A DNA stretch of 64,000 nucleotides from Zygnema cylindricum (taxonomy: Eukaryota; Streptophyta; Zygnematophyceae; Zygnematales; Zygnemataceae). Position numbers and translations under genes: made by a program. The notes beneath the pieces are model-generated. The model searched no databases. It was given only the letters and a program-made list of their open reading frames with translations, and was not told the DNA's origin. This document shows, piece after piece, positions 50,970 to 63,259 of the stretch. Where the stretch lies: NCBI GenBank assembly GCA_037447655.1, contig JBBHKE010001549.1, positions 1 through 64,000 on the forward strand, given 5' to 3'. The first letter of the stretch is position 1. The number at the start of each line of letters is the position of its first letter.

Positions 50970-51744
50970 CTTAGGGTGTGTCCCCATGTGCATAAGTAAG
51001 GGTTTTTTTCTGTCGTTTTGCTGTAAAACTTAGCGCCGTACTACCTAAGTTGCAACCGTACGAAGTAGTCGCAAATTTGTAGAGTACAATTTGCGTCATC
51101 CGTGAACTTAGGATGTACGAAAATTTGTCGTCTTGTGCTTTTCGACCCACTTCTATGACAAAAAACGTCATCTTCAAACTTTTGTTTAAAACACATGCGC
51201 GATGTGATTTAAAATTAGGTTTTTTCGATTGACAGATAGGAACATATTTTCGCACGTGCCGTAAATTTCCTACGATTTCCAAAGACAAAGAAAAGTATAT
51301 AGTTCGCTATGTTCTGTCCGTTTGCGTTATAATAAGACGAAAAAAAGTACACAGTTTGTTTGATTCTGTCCGTTTTCGTCCACTACGGATTTTTTATTTG
51401 CAAGGGGTCTTCAAATTCCGATGCCATTTCACCTCGAGTAGACAGGCAACGCGAATGGGCAAAACGCATATTCTTCAACCGTGAAACTGCCATGCTGGAA
51501 TGCGGTACGTCTACAATGTCACGGTAAGACATGCGACGTCACAAAGCAGTTCCAAAAAATAACGTGCGACCACAGATTGTAGACGTTGACAACCGTCACA
51601 AGTATTGTCGACGTATACCATCGTCACAGGCGTAAGTTGCGATTTCGTCCTTACAGACAAAGGGACACTTGCAAACCGGGTCCGGCGGATCCGCGCTAAA
51701 ATACAAAGTAAGTTCGCTAAGTTACAAGTGCATGGGGACATACC
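50970..51744. mobile_element. TIR DNA transposon, non-autonomous (775 bp)
   Basis: The left end TTAGGGTGTGTCCCCATGTG and right end CATGGGGACATACC are inverted repeats (GGGTRTGTCCCCATG). CTTATTA occurs on both sides (50963-50969 and 51745-51751) and once in the empty paralogous site (GTTAACTTATTAGCGC, about 54466-54480). The TAGGG-type end with a 7-8 base duplication suggests hAT. There is no transposase frame. Confidence 0.75.
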
Positions 51745-51779
51745 CTTATTAGCACTATTTTGTGTATTGGCGTCGATAT

Positions 51780-52741
51780 TGTTGTTTTGAAAAGTCAGTT
51801 TCGTGCGTAACTGCTAATTGGATTTAATATGGAGGTTTGAATAGATTCACGGATTGGGGGAGCGAACGGATTGATAATTAAAGTTACGTAAAAGACTCAT
51901 TGAGTGGTGTGAACAAGCAATGACAAATGGACGGCGGATCGCGAAGCGATCCGATGTAAACTAAACGGAATGTTGAAATAGGCGCCGCCGGTACGGAGCA
52001 GCTGCGACGCAGTTAAGTCAACGCAGTTGCGGCTATTTTTTTGATCCGTACGGAAAGCGCAGCCAGCGCAGCTAGCGCAACTACGGATAATATGAATAGG
52101 ATAGATTTCAAGTAATGATGATTAAACGATAGTGGTAGCTTAGTGGTTGCTTAGTGGTAGCTTAGTTTCTGACATACGAAGAGTACGGTGTAAATATTCT
52201 GTACAACAGAGGTTTGTCCTTTTGACTAGTTAGGTTATTAGAGTAGATACAGTACGGCTGGTATGCCTCCGTACTCTGAGTATAACTTGCAGGACTTAGA
52301 TTATTTTATGTATCGCAGTCAAGTTAATCAAAGTAATGGCAGACTGTTTTCTGCATCTTTGACCTGTTGGTGTGATCACTCTGATTGGTGCTTTCATGTG
52401 AAACTTTGTGGAGTTATTCTATGATATAGAATCTATATGTGTGTGAAGTTTCATTGTATTCCAGTATCTCTGTAAGATTCTGTGAACAGTCTAAGCCGTT
52501 AGTTTGTGAAGCTGTCAACTATTTTTGGGAAACTCTGGAGCTTATATCTTCTAGATGCCTTGGTGGATTTGGCTGTAACTTTGGGAGTTTATAGTGTATA
52601 TGATATACTGAATATTGGTGCAGTTTGAGATAATTTTGTTTATTGTGGAGTAATCTGTGTCGTCTGAAACACAGCTGTTTTTGAGGTAGTCTGTGGGTGT
52701 TTCCGTGAGTAATCCATGGCTGAAATAAGCTATGGACAACA
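51780..52741. mobile_element. Solo LTR of an LTR retrotransposon (962 bp)
   Basis: It begins TGTTGTTTTG and ends GGACAACA, that is TG...CA with short inverted ends TGTTG/CAACA. It is flanked by a perfect 5-base direct repeat GATAT (51775-51779, 52742-52746). The paralogous locus has a single GATAT (54499-54503) and no insert. There is no internal gag/pol and no second LTR, so it arose by LTR-LTR recombination. Orientation is not certain. Confidence 0.9.
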
Positions 52742-52746
52742 GATAT

Positions 52747-53745
52747 AAAGAAAGAAGCCGTTAACATTAACTTTGGCACTTAACGCCATTTTTTGTGTTG
52801 ACTTTGTAGCTTGCACGCTGAGCTGGCATCCACACTAGGGAAAACTTTACATATCAACGTTAATTCTATTTTTAAGTTGGCTAGCCTCCCAATTTCCAAT
52901 GGCTTTTTAAGTTGGACTCCCGTGGCCAAAATTACAACAACGACATATTCGAGTATGCTTTGGTGGAGCCTACAATCGCCTGTCATTTCATTGTTTATGC
53001 TGCAAATTCTAGCCCATGGTGTCCCTAAATGGGAGGATGGCCTATCACCACTTCATAGGCTCTTCCCTCAGCTTGTGCACTACTACCGCCTACCCGTTTT
53101 CCATCTCTCATTGCCGACAACAACTTTCAACTGCAACATCAAAGAAACTAGCAACCGTCGAATTTAAAAATATCTTAAAGGTGCTACATTCTACTCAATC
53201 GTGTGCTCTCTTACGCCCGTGTTCAGGGTCAAAGACTGGTGCGTGAACTACAAGCAGCACCAATTTTTCCGACACTCCGTATGATTACGTCTGCTTTGTC
53301 TGAAGGCAACATATCGAAAGAAACAAAAAGATGTGGAAAATTCATGCATGGTGAAATTTGGCAGTCAATGGAATTCACATGATTAAAAAAAAGATCACAA
53401 ATACATAGTCTCCATCTCTAAATTGGTTTAACAAAGTTCATATACATTAGCCATTCACCGATAAGCCGAGAAAAAAGAACGCCATGTAGATTTTGTTTCA
53501 CACTAAAAAAAAGTTTCAATTGTTCTTGCATAGGAATAACATTAAAAGTTGGTTGCTATTATGCTAGAACAAGTAGCCAATCTAACAAAAAAAACACTCC
53601 TAGGCCTTGGTTGTACTACTTTTTAGCTAGTCATATATGGTTAGCTTAACCAATCTTGACATATAGTCCAAACTGTAAAAGAACATTGTTCAACAAAATT
53701 TCTTCGTACCCATCATACTTGTTCACCAAAAATACTAAAAAACAT
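52747..53745. repeat. Unclassified repeat, copy A (about 1 kb)
   Basis: About 95% identical by eye to 54504-55495. Forward frames (118 and 124 codons) and reverse frames (68 codons) are open in both copies but match no family I know. Splice signals are absent. It could be a remnant of a transposon body; it ends where the inverted MITE begins. Confidence 0.7.
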
Positions 53746-53746
53746 T

Positions 53747-54243
53747 AGCGTAGTTCATTCTATTTTTTTCTTTACTCTATTTAGGATTACTTTTTTAGTA
53801 CCGTACAAAATGGAAGTACGCCATCAGTTAATTAGTGTGGTGTAAGGACAGTGTTAGACCGTACAAAATTGTACCTTTTTTAAGTGAAAAAGTATAATTA
53901 ATGAGTTTTAGTAGCCACAGACGCATGAAAATGTGCGCTCTAAAAAGGGGGTCTTATCGGGTTGTCAAATATCACGTTCGCACATATTCGTCCAGCAACC
54001 ACGTTTCGACTGTGTGAACGTACGATTTATGTACGATTGTCAGATTTTGTACGAATACCTATACTACTGTAGTGTAAGCATGTTTGCGACCGACATTTAT
54101 TTTTTTCAAAGACCCAAATTATAACTATTAAACAATTAGAATGTATGTTTTTTTTCAAAATTTTCAAATTCTTAATTAGCGTAAACCACGGTAATTTTTC
54201 ATGTACGCTAAAGAAACGTCTACGCTAATAACGATTGGCGGTG
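53747..54243. mobile_element. Inverted, truncated copy of the 541-bp MITE
   Basis: Reverse complement of 50167-50640 in content. For example CGAACGTGGTT-like and GTACGATTTATGTACG words match 50340-50420. Its right end CGCTAATAACGATTGGCGGTG/TA is complete; about 70 bases of the other end are missing. Confidence 0.65.
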
Positions 54244-54255
54244 TAGTAAACGCTA

Positions 54256-54446
54256 CACTGTGAATCGCTATTAGTGTTAATGTTTTTTCCGTACACACTT
54301 GTCGGATTTTGGATCTGACGGTTGCAATTGAAAGGTAACATTCTCAGCTTCCGATTGGCAGTTTCAAATTAAAAATCCGACAACCGTGTACGGAGAAAAA
54401 ATGTTTTAAATGGCGAAAAAAATAACACTTGTAGCGATACACGGTG
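54256..54446. mobile_element. MITE family F, shortened copy (191 bp)
   Basis: TA/CACTGTGAATCGCTATTAG to GTAGCGATACACGGTG/TA. It is the paralogue of 50720-50932 with about 20 bases deleted near base 54290. Confidence 0.75.
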
Positions 54447-54503
54447 TACTGTAGTTTAGTGTTGTTAACTTATTAGCGCTATTTTGTGTATTGGCGTCGA
54501 TAT

Positions 54504-55495
54504 AAAGAAAGAAGCCATTAACATTAATTTTGGCACTTAACGCCATTTTTTGTGTCGACTTTGTAGCTTGCACGCTGAGCTGGCATCCACACTAGAGAAA
54601 ACTTTACATATCAACGTTAATTCTATTTTTAAGTTGGCTAGCCTCCCAATTTCCAATGACATTTTAAGTTGGACTCCCGTGGCCAAAATTACAACAACTA
54701 CATATTCGAGTAGGCTTTGGTGGAGCCTACAATCGCCTGTCATTTCATTGTTTATGCTGCAAATTCTAGCCCATGGTGTCCCTAAAGGGGAGGATGGCCT
54801 ATCACCACTTCATAGGCTCTTCCCTCGGCTTGTGCACTACTACCGCCTACCTGTTTTCCATCTCTCATTGCCGACAACAACTTTCAACTGCAACATCAAA
54901 GCAACTAGCGACCGTCTAATTTAAAAATATCTTAAAGGTGCTACATTCTACTCAATCGTGTGCTCTCTTACGCCCGTGTTCAGGGTCAAAGACTGGTGCG
55001 TGAACTACAAGCAGCACCAATTTTTCCGACACTCCGTAAGACCAGTTTACGTCTGCTTTGTCTGAAGGCAACATGTCGAAAGAAACAAAAAGATGTGGAA
55101 AATTCATGCATGGTGAAACTTGGCAGTCAATGGAATTCACATGATTAAAAAAAAAATCACAAATACATAGTCTCCATATCTAAATTGGTTTAACAAAGTT
55201 CATATACATTAGCCATTCACCGATAAGCCGAGAGAAAAGAACGCCATGTAGATTTTGTTTTACACTAAAAAAAAGTTTCAATTGTTCTTGCATAGAAATA
55301 ACATTAAAAGTTGCTTGCTATTATGCTAGAACAAGTAGCCAATCTAACACAAAAAACACTCCTAGGCCTTAGTTGTACTACTTTTTAGCTAGTCATATAT
55401 GGTTAGCTTAACCAATCTTGACATAAAGTCCAAACTGTAAAAGAACATTGTTCAACAAAATTTCCTCGTACCCATCATACTTGTTCATCCAAAAT
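54504..55495. repeat. Unclassified repeat, copy B (about 1 kb), empty-site paralogue
   Basis: Together with 54247-54503 it is a paralogue of 50711-53745 lacking the TIR element and the solo LTR. It continues past the point where copy A stops, into the 3' flank of the coiled-coil gene. Confidence 0.75.
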
Positions 55496-55605
55496 CCTAA
55501 AAATGTAATTTCATCCAACCAAATACATTTACAAGAGTATTTCATCCAAGAAAGCGTACACACAAAGAGATCACTTTCAAATTTTAAGCCTCACTACACC
55601 AAAAA

Positions 55606-57523
55606 CTACTCTTCTATGATTCTATTTTTTAACCAAGCTCTCATATATTGTGTTCTTAATGCATCATGAACATATTGATGCACATCCAAATGCTTTAACT
55701 GACGCGGTTTTCGTTTTAACTTGTTTCCAAAAACTTCCATTTCTGAGCCTATTTTTGTGGAACCTTCGCTTTCAAAATCCAATTTAGAATCATCACCTCC
55801 TGGCACAGATGTTTCTTTTAAACTTTCCCCATTCCTATTTTTCACTAACCCTAATTCATTACAAAACAAAACCTCCTCAAAATCCAATCCGGAGTCGTCG
55901 CCTCCTTCGACAGATAAGTTTCTTAAATTTTCTACATTCCTATTTTTCACTAACCCTAATTCAGTACAAAACAAAACCTCCTTTTCAATATGATTTGGAA
56001 CCTCAGAATCCATCTTTCCAGAGTCAGCTTCCACACTATATACAAGATTGACCTCAGTATCGTTCTTCTCTTTCTTTCCTCTGCTAATTTCCTTCTCTTT
56101 ATCTGAGTTTTCAGAAGCATCCAAAAGACTAATTTGTCTTCTAGCGATGTCCAGCTGACCCTTGATTTCATTGCGTTCAGAAATGAGAGCCCTCCGCTCG
56201 TCTTCCCATTCTCTTTCTGCCACGTGCCAAGCTGTCTCCTTTTTAAGCCACGTGTCCTCTGTTTTCTCACCTCTTCTCTTCAATGTTTGCCACGTGGCAG
56301 CCTTTCCCTCTTTTCCATACGACGTGAGTCCAGCATTGCCCTCGATCAATCCACAGTAGGCTGCCACGTGGAGCCTTGACAGAATTGTAACCATGGTAAG
56401 GAAGGACCAAAAATGCTGATGCAAGAATAAGCAGTCGCTGACGTATATCGACTATGTGACAGAGAATATCGTATATACATATCGATTACGATATACGATA
56501 TATATAAGATTTGACATTCCCTTGTTGACTCTCTCCGTCGTCGCCTCTCTCAGTTTTTCGTATTTCTTTGCCGCACGTGTCGCAGCTGTTGTAATTTCAC
56601 TAATCTGTAATTTGTACCACTCATATCCGTACATAAAGTACGGCTATTCGCCTGTTCCGTATGCTCTATTCACGAACCACGCCGCACGATTCAACATTTT
56701 TTTTTTCTTTTGAAAATTTAGTGTTGTGTATCGGGCAAAGATTTGCCGATAACCGATATGGGCCTTTTTTCGGGTTGCCGATAATCGATATATTGGTACG
56801 ATATATCTACATCGGTGTTATCGCCGATAAATAACCGATATTATCGATAACTATTGGCGATATCTGTACGGTTTGCACTGTACAGCTGTACGGTTTATTC
56901 TGTCGTACTGAACCGCCGTTATTCCGTTACACAGAGTACGGAACAAACTGTTACACGTGTCATACCACGCTATATAAAGTCAATAATATAATACAGTATA
57001 TTATAAAGTACTATTGTATGCGTACTATATATTTTTTAAGTTATCGCCGATAAGGAATTTCTTGGTCTCTGACCGATATATCGGGACCTCTGACCGTTCG
57101 ATAACCGATAACTATCGGTATCGGTGTTATCACGATAAATTTTTTGCCGATACACAACACTAGAAAATTGAACCAACCGACGTCAGGATTCTGAAGAATT
57201 GAACAATTCAACGCGTCATACATTGGTGGTTGAACAGTATATTTAAGGGGGTCCACATTTTTTTTTTAAGTACGGTATATTGTAGATCATAATCAGCTGT
57301 TGGATCTTTCCTTTGATGTTTCGTTTGTTGATTTTTTGCTTCTTTGGGTGTTTTCGGTTTACCTGCCATCTTTTCGTATTTTCGTTGCTTTTGTCTTGCT
57401 TATCCTTTTTGTTTCTTCCCCCCACATGTAGGCCTTCAGTTTTTGCAATGCTACTTTCTTTTGTTCCCATGGACTCAGATGGTTCACCATCGCGCTTTTT
57501 AATAAAGTCACGCCATTTTCTCA
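55606..57523 (-). CDS. Unrecognised coiled-coil protein (5' partial)
   Basis: The last exon is 56415-55606 (270 codons with stop; acceptor GCATCAG). The exon 57523-57363 (donor CAG/gtaaac, RKWRDFIKKRDGEP to TKRWQ) joins it in phase 0. The predicted chain has a basic, Lys-rich part, then a hydrophobic stretch HFWSFLTMVTIL that could be a short membrane segment, then a charged coiled coil (REWEDERRALISERNEIKGQ). Next is a 29-residue tandem repeat (EVLFCTELGLVKNRN with GGDDSGLDFE; EVLFCNELGLVKNRN with GGDDSKLDFE), and a basic end LKNRIIEE. CACGTGGC words in the DNA encode ATWQ, HVAE and HVAA in different frames. The intron holds a mobile element (56721-57160). I do not recognise the family; the reality of the upstream exon is less sure. 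Confidence 0.5.
56721..57160. mobile_element. GTGTTGTGTATCGG-end element, TA-flanked (440 bp)
   Basis: TA/GTGTTGTGTATCGGGCAAA to TTTGCCGATACACAACAC/TA, inverted repeats of about 19 bases. The interior next to each end is packed with CGATAA/ATCGGT/CGATAT words. It lies in the intron of the coiled-coil gene. Confidence 0.75.
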
Positions 57524-59138
57524 CTTAATCAGGTACTGTACAGTCTGTTCCGTACAATACAATCGTGCCTGCATTTTCGTTAGACACGAAATTGTGGAAA
57601 TTTCCACGTGTAATTAATATTCAGAACCTATCACCCATGATTGAAAAATGTGAAAAATGTATTAACTTCAAAGAGAAAGAAAGAAAAATTCCAAAATCCT
57701 TATTCTTTACTTCATCATTTACATTGACAGTCACTGTAGAGTGGCACGGGATCGTGTCTAGCCATCTACAATTTTCCGCTTTAGAAATTTCAAAAAACGT
57801 GCGGTCTTCGGGTTCACGAACAGATTGAATTTATATTGTTATGTTTTTTTTGTCGTCGCAATGTTTCGTATCGTAATGTTTTATGTCAACCATCTGGTGC
57901 TCTCTATGGACAATCCAGGACTGCATATTTGCAAATCGTGACGCGTCAATGTCTACATATGCCGTTTCCACAATATATTTGAATCACGCCTATTTTCAGG
58001 TACACCTCTACAGCTCTACCTATTGTAGTCAAGCTCGAAATATAACATCATATTCAAGATTTTCAGTTCGAACTGAAATTGAAATTCGCGCATTCTAACC
58101 TTCCTAGGTCAAAAATAGTGCAAACGTGGAGCACACACGACCGTGAGAATCAATAAAATACAGCAGGAGCCCATTCTTTTTACCAATAGAGTGAGCACAA
58201 AAACTCTCATTTTTCCGCGTTCATACGTGTTTTATGTCCACATGTTTCACTGTTGAAACTGCTTAAACAATTTTGATTCAAACTATAGTTCAAATAAGAC
58301 AAAATAGTCGGAAGCACTACATGTAGTCTCAATACTATACACATGTTATACTCGAATACATAACACATATACAGTAAAACCACGTACAGCGTTTCCAATT
58401 TCCTCCCGCACACTTATACAACTTTCACGGGCTGAAATTAAAACCTAGTTCCCAAAAAACAAATTCAAAAAATCAGTATATGCATTCCACATTAAAACCA
58501 AAATTCCTGTAGTAGACCAGTCTTTCTTATGAGACCTTATGAGACTTCTGAAAACTAATTAATTATTGGGTATTGCAGCCTCAAGAATATAATTGGCCAT
58601 CTTCAGAAATAAATAAAAATTGAATTGACAGGCTCTGCTCCAAAAATTGATAAAAATTTGATGGTTTCAAACACAGGTAACCTCCACTAGATCTTTTTTT
58701 TTTCTTTTCTTTTTCTAATACCAGAAATCACTCAATACTAGTCAACGACCGCCAAAAATAAAAAGACCACTGAAAAAAACGAAAAGACAAAAAAAAAAAT
58801 CCCAGATTCAATTTTTCTTTCCATGGCTTCCGACTCCTCCTAAGGTCCAATCACAGTCATGTTTTTTTTATTTATTATTTAGTTATTTATTTATTATTAT
58901 TTCTTTTTTTTCCTTCAATTTTTTTCCAAAGGTCCAATCATAAAAAAAAAAAAAAAACCTTTGTCATTTTGTCTTCTTGTCGTCGAGATTTCCAATTCCA
59001 ACTGACTCCATACCTTCCAATTTTTCCAAAGGTCCCATCACCGAAACAAATTCACGGGAAAAAAAGCAATCGTAGGGAGAAAAAAATCGTAGGAAATGTC
59101 ATTTTTCTCTTCTTGTCATCGAGATTTTTGAGTCCAAT
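57524..59138. other. Intergenic, no gene recognised
   Basis: AT-rich. The A/T runs at 58690-58960 and the repeated AAAGGTCCAATCA/CCAATT words (58840, 58930, 59025) are the only structure. It includes the 3' flank of the OXA2-like gene and the 5' side of the coiled-coil gene, whose first exons may lie here unseen. Confidence 0.45.
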
Positions 59139-62100
59139 TCACTCCTTCCTGGCTTCCAATTCTTTCTCCAGCGGTCTTATCATCCTTTCTTGGATGTTTG
59201 GGTCATATACCACTGCCCTTTTCAGCCAACCCAAAGCCTCCTTTTTTCTCCCTTCCCGATTAAGCAGACTGCTCTCCTCCCACCAAAAAACACGCCAATT
59301 ACATTTAAAAAAAAAAAAAAAAACGTCTTGCAAGAATCGCCCAGTTTTTTAATACTACACCTTTTAAAGAATTGACCACTTTCAGAAAAAACAATACATC
59401 TTGTCGATAATGATAATGATAATACTAATAATACTATACATCTGGTAAGAATTTTACCCGTTTTCAGAACCATACATCTTGTAAAAATTACCCACTTGCA
59501 AAACAATATACCTTTAAAAGAACTGACCATTTTCAGAATAATACACCTTTGGAGATTTGCCCATTTCCAAAAAAAATGCATCGTGTCAGGAAAAACCCTA
59601 TCCAGGGTTTGAGCTGATTTAGCCTCTTGAGTGATTTATTTTATTTTTTGTTTTTTTATCATGGCAAAGTCTAGCTTGTCAAGTGTCTCGAGCCTTTGTT
59701 GCTTATTGAAAACAATTACCATTTCCATGTATTGTTTTGAATTAAGCAACCTGGTTAGTCATACAACGAAAACCATCTTGTAAAAAATAACCCTTCCTAA
59801 AATAATATATCTTATAAGGTATGACCGATTCCAGTACAATACAAAGACCTTTTGCAAAACATGTGAACCTGCCCTACATATGTTAAATAACAACATGCAA
59901 AACCCTAAAAATAGTAAGCTTGTAAACATGAAAACCCTAAAAAGTAAACATGCGAGCACATAAATTCTAAAGTTGAAAAAGTTTGAGTGTGAGGAAAAAG
60001 GCACCTCGCCATGGCGACAAGAGCCTGACCGTGATGCCGCACTGATGTCGGATCCGAAGGGGGAGTGACACGTGTCGCTTCTTCAAGAGCTTTCATGGCT
60101 TCCTCCCTCCTTCCCTGCTCTCCTCTCTCACATACTTCCTGGCGTCAGCTTTGTTATTCTAAATGTTATTGTTACTGTTATTGTTATTATTGTTACTTGT
60201 TGTTGTTCTTGTTATTACGATTAAATGTAAAATTCTTATTTCTACTACATTTGGTAATAAAATAATAAATACTTCTTAAGTCAGTACAATAGTGTTGCAT
60301 TGATTATATTGTTTAAAAAAAAAAAAAATTGAAATACTATCATAATCATTGGTACAGTTAATATCATCAGAATAATCCTCCTCAAATTTTCTACATTTTT
60401 ATTGCAACCAGGTTTTTTAACAGCAATTTGTCAGCGTTCTAAATGGATATGTGCTGGTTTACGACCAAATACAACTGCGAAAATTTGCAGAAACACTTAG
60501 TAATGATTAAAACCTTAAAACAAAAGCAAAACTATCAATCAAAACTTGAAAAAAACGCAGTCTTGTATGCTCAAATTTCACCGTTCAAATTGTCCTTAGC
60601 CTTATGATGGGAGAACCGAGAGTTTCCTCAAACGAAAAAAAAAAACCCCTAAATAATAATTACCACTAAAAAATAGCCGAAAAATCACGATTCCAAACAA
60701 TAATTACCTGATTTGCAAGAGCGAGTCCCAATTTAAAATGTGCAAGAAGATGAGCCTCTGGATCTGCCACCTGGCAAATCCACACAACAGATCCATACAA
60801 ACTTCTATCAGTCCTCTATTCCTCCTTTGCCTCGCTTTACCTCTCATTACTTCCCTTCCCCCCCCTGTCTCCTTTCCCTATCTCTACTCAGTTCCCTACC
60901 TCTTCTTGCTTGCCTCCCTCTCCCCCCTCTTTCTTCTCTTTTCTATCCTGCCTCTCCTTCCTCTCCCATCCAACAACAAAAGAAAACACTAATCCTCTCG
61001 TCCACATTGAGATAATGTCAATAATAATTTCTTTCCTCCCCTGCTTCCCCTCCTCCCTCTCCTCCCTCTCCTTCTAACCAACGAAGAAAACGCCGATCAT
61101 CGCCTCCACATGGAGATAATGGCAGGATCTTCTCTCCTTCCTCTCCTCCCTCTCCCCAACCTCCTAATCAACAACTAAAATTGTCGATCATTATCCACAC
61201 TAATATAGGAAGCAAAGATGGTAATTATTACTCTTTTGGTGGCCATTTTGAAGTAGAAAGACGCCTCTTTCCACCGGTGTTGTTCAAAATGTAACTGACC
61301 GAGAGCCACATGTGAAGGGCCGTAACTCTCGTCAGTTTTTACCGCAAGCCTGAAATTCACCCTCACTTTTTCATCTTGTCAGGCTCTCATTTTTGAACTT
61401 TGTTAAACTTAAGGAGGTCTTTAGTAGATGATACTGTTTATAATTGTCATAAAGAAAGTTAAACGTATTTTTCCATTAGCAACAAAAAAAGTAAAGCTCA
61501 CATACTCGAGAAGATGAATTGCATCTTCTATTTTTTGTTCTGCCCGGCGTGTTGCAGCGAGCTGCCCGAAAAAAAAAACACAAAACCACCAACCCTCCAC
61601 CCCCCCAAAAAAAAATAAAGGGTTACTATGATGTGACTGGAAAGTGCTAAGATTGGGTTAAATGATGGTGGAGTGAGCGAGGAAGAGGGAGAGTGAGAGG
61701 GAGATAAAAAGGGAGATGGAGAGGGAGAGAGTGAGGGAGAGGAGGAGGGTGAAGGTCAGGAGGATAAGGGAGAGTGAGTGAAGAGGGAGAGGGAGGGAGA
61801 GGGAGATAAAAAGGGAGAGGGAGAGAGAGAGAGAGGGAGAGGGAGAGGTAGAATTAGGCCAAGGAAGAAATAAAAAACGCACCAAATTTCTCTTACCTTC
61901 ACAAGCTCTTCCACATTGAGAAGGCTGACGTCAGGCTCTCCTCCCTTCTCCCTTATCTCTCCTTCTCCTTTCTCTCTTCCTCTCGTAGACAAATATGGAG
62001 GTTCCTTTTGAGCTGAAGCTAACGATGCGAGTGGCGGAAGACCGAGCATAGAACGACCTCGAGGAGATCTTAGGGCAATTGCCTATTTTATTTCACCACC

Positions 62101-63259
62101 AAACAAAACAAAATGAAACAGTTTCAGTTTCAGTTCTTCTTATCTTTACATAGACAACGGGATGTCGGAGCAACCGGATTTTAGAGCAATTATCTAATTT
62201 TATTTCATCCACCAGAAAAAAACAAAACAGTTTCAGTTTCTTATCTTTACATAGACAACACATCAAGCGAAGTAAAATAAGACAAACATTACGTTCTGTC
62301 CACACAATTTCGAAATTAAGGGCTACTTAAAAGTTTTTTCTCTGGGAATTAAGGAAATACGTTTAGTGGGGATAAAGACTACTTAATAGACTTTTTTTTT
62401 TATTAATGAAAAATGTTTAATTCGAACTGGAACCATTATAGTTATTTTATCATAAACTAGGAAATTCTACTTAATGGTTATTATGGTTTCCATAAATAAG
62501 TTACTTTTTGGAAGAATTACATCAACAATAATCTGAATTAGTATGGATATCAGAAATAAAACTTCTCAAGAAACACTAAACCAGCTTTACTTCCTGAAAA
62601 AAAAAATCTCAACCTGTTTGAAAACCAAACTACTTTTGATGGAAGAGAGCATTTTTTTATTAAAGGCGACGGAAACATCTATATTTCTTGAATACTTTAT
62701 TTTTTTGGGCCAATCCCAGCCAGAAATATATTTTTGCCATTAAAACCAAAATCTTCTTTTCCCAATTCCAAACAAAAAGGAATCTTTCTTTTCCCAATTC
62801 CAAACAAAGAAGAAAAAAATATTTTTCAATAAAAAAAAACAATCTTTTCCCAATTCCAAACAAAAAATATCTTTTCAAAATCCGAGCCGAAAAGAAAAAT
62901 ATTTTCCAAATCTTGAAAACTAAAATAGGTTGAAGGAATAAAACAGTTTTTTTTTTTTTTTTAATACCTGAGTGAGAGAGAACACACTATTAGCCAACCA
63001 GTACATATGGGTCCCCTGAAGCCCTCCCACGAAAGACGAAAAACAAAGAAAAAAATCAGTCAACAAAAAACAAAAATTTATCGGAAAAAGTTTGATGTTT
63101 ACTTTCAAACATTCTCCTCCTCCACCCACTCCCACAAGAGGTGAAATTTTTGATAGACAGCACAAAAAAAAAAAAACGTAGGAAAAAAATTACCTGTGGG
63201 AGAAGATAAGCAGTCCAGATTGCCGGAAAGGTAAAAAATTGAAGGACCCATTTGCAAAA
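59139..63259 (-). CDS. OXA2-like membrane-protein insertase with C-terminal TPRs (5' partial)
   Basis: Eight reverse-strand exons join in phase to about 266 residues: 63259-63194, 63015-62968, 62082-61897, 61561-61506, 61349-61232, 60770-60708, 60138-60005, 59268-59139. The first two read KWVLQFFTFPAIWTAYLLPQ then GTHMYWLANSVFSLTQ, the paired last membrane helices of YidC/Oxa1/Alb3 insertases (PQG...YW..NS.FS..Q). The third gives AIALRSPRGRSMLGLPPLA. Then come TPR units: EDAIHLLELAVKTDESYGPS, VALGQLHFEQHRWKEASFYF, VADPEAHLLAHFKLGLALAN, REEAMKALEEATRV and LLNREGRKKEALGWLKRAVV. Oxa1-type helices followed by TPRs are the plant OXA2 arrangement; those proteins sit in the mitochondrial inner membrane and insert cytochrome oxidase subunits. 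The N-terminal insertase part lies beyond 63260, probably outside the window. Confidence 0.8.
61680..61855. repeat. GAGAGGGAGATAAAAAGGGA repeat in OXA2-like intron
   Basis: Purine-rich tract with two long similar units (61690-61730 and 61790-61830), next to the donor at 61895-61896 on the reverse strand. Frames through it are artefacts. Confidence 0.7.

Noticed and set aside
52811-53167. 118-codon and (54550-54924) 124-codon frames as a duplicated gene
   Set aside because: Repeats copied with their locus; no family match, no splice signals, and the reverse frames are equally open.
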